DNA of 10,492 nt from Alphaproteobacteria bacterium (GTDB taxonomy: Bacteria > Pseudomonadota > Alphaproteobacteria > Rhizobiales > Aestuariivirgaceae). The notes under the pieces are model-generated. The model searched no databases and had not been told where the DNA came from. It was given only the letters and a program-made list of their open reading frames with translations. Shown piece after piece: positions 7,220 through 10,492 of this stretch (the stretch's first letter is position 1; each line of letters begins with the position of its first letter). The position numbers and the translations under genes were made by a program. The stretch spans positions 1 through 10,492 of the forward strand of contig JAPLOT010000337.1 of assembly GCA_026400595.1 (NCBI GenBank). Reading direction: 5' to 3'.

Positions 7220-7261
7220 ATGTTTCGATTTTCCGCGGCGCAGCGAAATTGCTGCATTTGC
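7211..7261. promoter_or_regulatory. Candidate operator: inverted GCAAATG arms in the AT-rich core
   Basis: GCAAATG at 7216-7222 is repeated in inverted orientation as CATTTGC at 7255-7261, with 32 bases between. The left arm is itself framed by CGAA (7211-7214) and TTCG (7224-7227). Paired half-sites about four helical turns apart would suit an oligomeric SorC-family repressor, many of which act as tetramers. The site overlaps the candidate -35 of the importer operon. No experimental or comparative support is available here. Confidence 0.3.
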
Positions 7262-7363
7262 TAAGTTTACTGGGGCATGAAGAGGTCCCGCCTCAACGCT
7301 GGAGCTTCGCTGTCCTTGAAAACTGCTGATCGATACGCGCTTGCCATGCTACATCTTTCCTTT

Positions 7364-7391
7364 CCACCATACGATTGTATCCTTGTGGTGG
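7364..7391. promoter_or_regulatory. Candidate operator upstream of the SorC-family gene
   Basis: Nested dyads lie 54-81 bases before the regulator start: CCACCA (7364-7369) with TGGTGG (7386-7391), and inside them ATAC (7369-7372) with GTAT (7377-7380) around GATT. The outer and inner arms are not concentric (5 extra bases on the right). TTGACG (7393-7398) immediately follows and could be a -35 element, although no good -10 is visible 17 bases on. A site here would suit autoregulation. Confidence 0.3.
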
Positions 7392-7444
7392 CTTGACGCG
7401 GGCAAGCGGCAAGTGATCAGGCTGCAGAGGGAACGCCGGACAGA

Positions 7445-8440
7445 ATGTTGGACAAGGCCACGATCCGCAAGAACAGACCGGCCGCCCAGGATCGCGGCGC
7501 GGGCCGCATTGCGCGCAACCGCATGCGCATCGCCTGGATGTACTATGTCGAGGGACTGACGCAAAACGAGATTGCCGACAAGCTGGGCATCGGCCGCGTC
7601 ACCGTGGTGCGCAACATCAACGAGGCGATCCGCCAGCGCGAAGTCAAGATCTGGATCGAAGGCGATGTCGCCGAGTGCTTCGAACTCGAAGCGGAACTGA
7701 AGCAGGCCTTCGGCTTCAAGGATGCCGTGGTGGTGCCCGAACCCACCTTGCCCGAGCATGTCACCAAGTCGGTCGGCATTGCCGCCGGCATGTATGTTTC
7801 GGATGTCCTCACCGATCACATGTCGATCGGGGTCGGCTGGGGCGCGACGCTTTACGAGTCGCTGCAGACCTTCGCGCCGCGCGAACTCGAGAACGTGCAG
7901 GTCATCTCCCTGCTCGGCGGCATCGTCCAGGCCCGCAAGTTCAACCCGGCGGAATTCGCCTGGCAATTTGCCCGCGTGGTCGGCGCCGACTGCTTCCTTC
8001 TCCAGGCTCCTGCCGTGGTGGATTCGCCGGAGACCCGCGAAGCGCTGATCGAACGTTGCGGCCTGCGCGATGTCCTGCGCCGTGCCGAGCGCCTCGACAT
8101 GGCCCTGCTCAGCGTCGGCACCATGGCACCAGGGTCGACGGCTTTCCGCTTCAACCTCGTCAGCGACGAGGATCGGGTCACGCTGATGAAGATGGGCGCC
8201 GTCGGCGATCTCCTCTTCAACTTCTACGACCGTGACGGCCAGCTGGTCGACCATCCAGTCAATCAGCGGGTGATGTCGATTCCCATCGACCAGCTCCGCA
8301 CCGTGCCCAGCCGCGTCATCGCTTCCGGCGGCAACGACAAGGTGGAGTGCCTGCTCGGCGCCATCAAGCTGGTGGATTGCAACGTCCTGATCACCAACGA
8401 GGCCACGGCCCGCGAACTTCTGATCCGCCGCAGGGGCTGA
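7445..8440 (+). CDS. SorC-family (DeoR-like) sugar-binding transcriptional regulator
   Basis: This 331-residue protein matches the SorC/CggR/DeoR-type layout. A basic N-terminal segment (RKNRPAAQDR) leads into a winged helix-turn-helix at about 24-66, with the helix-turn-helix core GLTQNEIADKLGIGRVTVVR at 37-56. The sugar-binding effector domain fills about 75-330. Typical of that domain are GVGWGATLYESLQ (by homology the phosphosugar-binding G-x-G/WG segment), VQVISLLGGIV, and a C-terminal GGNDKVECLLGAIK, matching the family's conserved GG..K..AI.GAL element. Members respond to sugars, polyols or their phosphates and usually control adjacent catabolic genes. The gene is divergent from the importer operon, its likely target. 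ATG 7445 has AGAGGGA about 12 bases upstream, a slightly long spacing. Its stop directly abuts the stop of the convergent ThDP enzyme gene. Confidence 0.93.
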   Translation: MLDKATIRKNRPAAQDRGAGRIARNRMRIAWMYYVEGLTQNEIADKLGIGRVTVVRNINEAIRQREVKIWIEGDVAECFELEAELKQAFGFKDAVVVPEPTLPEHVTKSVGIAAGMYVSDVLTDHMSIGVGWGATLYESLQTFAPRELENVQVISLLGGIVQARKFNPAEFAWQFARVVGADCFLLQAPAVVDSPETREALIERCGLRDVLRRAERLDMALLSVGTMAPGSTAFRFNLVSDEDRVTLMKMGAVGDLLFNFYDRDGQLVDHPVNQRVMSIPIDQLRTVPSRVIASGGNDKVECLLGAIKLVDCNVLITNEATARELLIRRRG

Positions 8441-10111
8441 TCACGCCGGCTGGCGGGCGGCGTTGCGGATCTCGCTCAGGCTTCTTGCGGGCGTGATGGC
8501 TTCGGGATCGATCAGGCAGTGAATGATCGAGGGCAGTCCGGAAGTCCTGGCGCGATCGAGGGCGGCCGGAAATTCTCCGGTCTTCCGCACCGTCTCGCCA
8601 TGGCCGCCATAGGCGCGGGCCAGGGCGGCGAAGTCGGGATTGGTGAGCGTCGTCGCCGTGACGCGGCCGGGATACTCGCGCTCCTGATGCATCCGGATGG
8701 TGCCATACATGCCGTTGTCGACCACCACCACGATGATGGGCAGCCTGTACTGGATGGCGGTGGCGAATTCCTGGCCGTTCATCATGAAGCAGCCATCGCC
8801 GGCAAAGGCGACCACCGTACGGCCGGGCTCCAGCGCCTTGGCCGCGACCGCAGCCGGAACCCCATAGCCCATCGAACCGGAGGTCGGCGCGAGTTGCGAG
8901 CCATAGGCGCGGAAGGGCCAGAAGCGGTGAACCCAGGTCGCATAATTGCCGGCGCCATTGCAGAAAATGCTGTCCGCCGGCAGCACCTTGCGCAAATGCA
9001 CCATCACCTCCGACATCTGGACATCGCCCGCCGTGCGGATCGGCGCAGGATCGCTCCAGGCCAGGTACTCGGCATGCGCCATGGCGGCAGCCTCACCCCA
9101 GGGCAGGTCATTGGGCCGCGGCAGTTCCGCGGCGGCGGCTGCAAAGGCCGCAGGCGTTGCGGCAATGCCAAGGCCGGCGCGATAGACGCGGTTCAGTTCC
9201 TCCGTTCCCGGATGAACATGCACGAGCTTCGCGCCATTGCCCGGAATGTCGAGCAGCGTGTAGCTCTGCGATGGCATTTCGGAGAGGCGGCCGCCGACCA
9301 GCAGCACGAGATCCGAGTCCTGGATTCGCTTCAGCAGCCTGGGATTGGGGCCGATGCCGAGATCGCCGGCGAAGTTCGGATGGTCCGCCGGGAACAGCAT
9401 CTGGCGCCGGAAGGTCACCGCCACCGGCAGTCGGAAGCTTTCCGCAAAGCGCTGCAGATCTGCCGAACCCTCTGCGGTCCAGCCGGAGCCGCCGGCAAGG
9501 ACGATGGGATTTCTCGACGCCAGCAGGCGGCGCTGCAGCTCCTGCATGTCCTGCGCCGCCGGGCGCACCAGCACAGGCTCTGCGCGCAAGGCATCGGCCA
9601 CCGCGACGCGATCCGTCAGCATGTCTTCCGGCAGCGCCACGACCACCGGGCCGGGACGGCCCTGCATCGCCACGTGATAGGCACGCGAGACGATCTCGGG
9701 GATGCGCTCGGCACGGTCGATCTCCACCACCCATTTGGCCATGCTGCCGAAGACGGCCTTGTAGTCGAGCTCCTGGAAAGCCTCGCGCTCCTTCATGTCG
9801 CGCGCCACCTGTCCCACGAAAAGGATCATCGGCGTGGAGTCCTGCGAGGCGATGTGGATGCCCGGCGATGCGTTTGTGGCGCCCGGTCCGCGCGTCACCA
9901 TGGCGATGCCGGGACGCCCGGTGAGCTTGCCCAAGGCTTCGGCCATGTAGGCAGCACCGCCTTCCTGGCGGCAGACCACCGTTGCGATCTCCGCATCATG
10001 CAGCGCATCGAGCACGGCGAGGTAGCTTTCGCCCGGGACGCAGAAGACGTGGCGCGCGCCATGGATCTTCAGCTGATCGACCAGGATCTGTCCGCCGCTG
10101 CGCAGAGTCAT
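8441..10111 (-). CDS. ThDP-dependent enzyme of the acetolactate synthase superfamily, substrate unknown
   Basis: This 556-residue protein has the three-domain acetohydroxyacid synthase/pyruvate oxidase architecture. The N-terminal pyrimidine domain (about 5-170) has VPGESYL and the catalytic Glu50 in CRQEGGAAYMAEALG, then RGPGATNA. A central domain (about 190-325) contains PIVLAGGSGW. The C-terminal ThDP/Mg domain (about 365-540) has GSMGYGVPAA, AGDGCFMMNGQE (GDG 438-440) and VDNGMYG. Such enzymes cleave or form C-C bonds next to a carbonyl (decarboxylase, carboligase or lyase). The segment aligned with the AHAS motif RQWQ reads RMHQ, so the Trp that gives biosynthetic AHAS its 2-ketobutyrate preference is His here; with no small regulatory subunit gene nearby this is probably not an IlvB/IlvG enzyme. 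ATG 10111 is preferred to GTG 10120 because the ribosome binding site overlaps the latter. It sits 12 bp after the HisD-like gene, presumably acting on the same pathway. Confidence 0.9.
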   Translation of the reverse strand: MTLRSGGQILVDQLKIHGARHVFCVPGESYLAVLDALHDAEIATVVCRQEGGAAYMAEALGKLTGRPGIAMVTRGPGATNASPGIHIASQDSTPMILFVGQVARDMKEREAFQELDYKAVFGSMAKWVVEIDRAERIPEIVSRAYHVAMQGRPGPVVVALPEDMLTDRVAVADALRAEPVLVRPAAQDMQELQRRLLASRNPIVLAGGSGWTAEGSADLQRFAESFRLPVAVTFRRQMLFPADHPNFAGDLGIGPNPRLLKRIQDSDLVLLVGGRLSEMPSQSYTLLDIPGNGAKLVHVHPGTEELNRVYRAGLGIAATPAAFAAAAAELPRPNDLPWGEAAAMAHAEYLAWSDPAPIRTAGDVQMSEVMVHLRKVLPADSIFCNGAGNYATWVHRFWPFRAYGSQLAPTSGSMGYGVPAAVAAKALEPGRTVVAFAGDGCFMMNGQEFATAIQYRLPIIVVVVDNGMYGTIRMHQEREYPGRVTATTLTNPDFAALARAYGGHGETVRKTGEFPAALDRARTSGLPSIIHCLIDPEAITPARSLSEIRNAARQPA

Positions 10112-10119
10112 GTCATTCA

Positions 10120-10125
10120 CTCCTC
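10120..10125 (-). promoter_or_regulatory. Ribosome binding site of the ThDP-enzyme gene
   Basis: On the minus strand GAGGAG (10125-10120) precedes ATG 10111 by 8 bases. It overlaps both the stop codon of the upstream HisD-like gene (10126-10124) and the in-frame GTG at 10120, so that GTG cannot use it. This supports ATG 10111 and translational coupling of the two genes. Confidence 0.7.
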
Positions 10126-10492
10126 AGCGCTTCAGCAGGGCATCGCGCGTCGGCGACACGGCATTGGCATGACCGTCAAACCCCTCATAGGTGGCAATCA
10201 CGCGGGCGTGGCGCGCCAGCTCCGGATAGCCCTTGCTGGTGACATAGGCCACCGAGGTCCGCTTCATGAAGTCGAAGACGGTGAGCGGCGAGCCGGTCCT
10301 GGCCCAACCGCCGGTGGGTAGCACGTGGTTCACGCCGATCACGAAGTTGCCCAGCGTCGGCGGCGTGTACTCGCCAAGCAGGATCTCGCCGGCATTCTTC
10401 AGCCGGCCGAGATACTGGAAGGGCTCCTTCGCATGCACGCCGAGATGCTCGGGCGCATAATCGTTGGTGAAGGCAATGGCCTCCTCCTCGTC
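10124..10492 (-). CDS. HisD-family NAD-dependent dehydrogenase (C-terminal part), probably not histidinol dehydrogenase
   Basis: The last 122 residues are visible; the frame remains open at the window edge, so the N-terminal part lies beyond base 10492. Family landmarks are NDYAPEHLGV (catalytic Glu-His pair of the PEHL motif), NHVLPTGGWART (His equivalent to E. coli His367), and EGFDGHANAV near the end (equivalents of Glu414 and zinc ligand His419). The E. coli zinc ligand Asp360, in GDYASGTNHVLPT, aligns with Asn in GNFVIGVNHVLPT here. HisD oxidises an alcohol through an aldehyde to an acid; paralogues such as HpsN (sulfopropanediol dehydrogenase) act on other alcohols. The gene is followed after 12 bp by the ThDP enzyme with no other his gene in view. 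A paralogue oxidising a polyol or hydroxyacid of this locus is the most reasonable reading. Confidence 0.9.
   Translation of the reverse strand, partial: DEEEAIAFTNDYAPEHLGVHAKEPFQYLGRLKNAGEILLGEYTPPTLGNFVIGVNHVLPTGGWARTGSPLTVFDFMKRTSVAYVTSKGYPELARHARVIATYEGFDGHANAVSPTRDALLKR

Larger units (their letters stand above)
6937..7444. promoter_or_regulatory. Divergent control region between importer operon and SorC-family regulator gene
   Basis: About 508 bp have no credible gene; the short open frames here have neither family resemblance nor good start signals. The part next to the binding-protein gene (6937-7180) is GC-rich and would form its long leader. The centre (about 7181-7265) is notably AT-rich compared with the rest of the window and holds inverted repeats and a possible promoter. 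The part next to the regulator (7300-7444) holds a second dyad. A SorC-family regulator divergent from a transport operon usually controls that operon, and often itself, from such a region. The general call rests on position; the individual sites are listed separately with lower confidence. Confidence 0.7.

Noticed and set aside
7120..7329. 69-codon open frame in the divergent intergenic region
   Set aside because: It has no ribosome binding site, no family resemblance, and it crosses the AT-rich core with the operator and promoter candidates.
7349..8254. 301-codon open frame on the minus strand opposite the SorC-family gene
   Set aside because: The plus-strand frame has a helix-turn-helix and the effector domain typical of SorC regulators. 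The minus-strand frame has no recognisable motif.
8441..10111. Sulfoacetaldehyde acetyltransferase (Xsc) in a sulfonate pathway with the HisD-like protein as HpsN
   Set aside because: The N-terminal and catalytic-Glu segments do not resemble what I know of Xsc, and no sulfolactate or sulfopyruvate genes are present. A sulfonate substrate is not excluded but not supported.
8441..10120. GTG 10120 as the start of the ThDP-enzyme gene
   Set aside because: That codon overlaps the only good ribosome binding site (10125-10120); ATG 10111 has correct spacing.
8519..10321. 600-codon open frame on the plus strand opposite the ThDP-enzyme and HisD-like genes
   Set aside because: It is antisense to two genes with clear family motifs. 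Its product is rich in His, Arg, Gly and Asp with no recognisable domain, as expected of a shadow frame in GC-rich DNA.

Overview
The window reads as a compact, GC-rich (clearly above 60% by eye) catabolic gene cluster from an alphaproteobacterium, probably Rhizobiales/Hyphomicrobiales. The grounds are codon use, a Tat-exported binding protein feeding a MalFG-type ABC importer, a SorC-family regulator, and non-biosynthetic HisD and acetolactate-synthase paralogues in one cluster. The genus cannot be fixed from sequence alone. I see no tRNA, rRNA, CRISPR array, insertion sequence or phage gene.

Layout, left to right. (1) Plus strand, 1-2748: the 3' end of a 2-oxoacid/acetoin dehydrogenase E1-beta gene, a complete E2 acyltransferase gene 4 bp later, then a PfkB-family kinase gene 33 bp after that. 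(2) Minus strand, 6936-2752, convergent with the first block and only 3 bp from it: Tat-dependent solute-binding protein, a strong intercistronic hairpin, two MalF/MalG-type permeases overlapping by 1 base, and a 259-residue protein I do not recognise in the operon slot where an ATPase gene is often found. (3) About 510 bp of non-coding, partly AT-rich DNA (6937-7444) separating that operon from a divergent SorC-family regulator (7445-8440, plus). It holds candidate operators and promoters. (4) Minus strand, 10492-8441: the 3' part of a HisD-family dehydrogenase gene followed by a ThDP-dependent enzyme of the acetolactate synthase superfamily. Its stop codon abuts the regulator's stop, forming TGATCA.

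Proposed working model (inference): the SorC regulator senses a sugar-like or phosphorylated intermediate and controls the divergent importer operon. The imported carbohydrate, polyol or related hydroxylated compound is oxidised by the HisD-like dehydrogenase, cleaved or joined by the ThDP enzyme, phosphorylated by the PfkB kinase, and a resulting 2-oxoacid or acyloin is passed to the E1/E2 complex to give acyl-CoA. The substrate is not determinable from this sequence. Several enzymes carry substitutions at family-diagnostic positions: Asn at the HisD zinc-ligand Asp, His at the AHAS specificity Trp, and variant PfkB motifs. This argues that they are specialised paralogues rather than the housekeeping enzymes their families are named for. 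No importer ATPase and no E1-alpha or E3 gene is inside the window.
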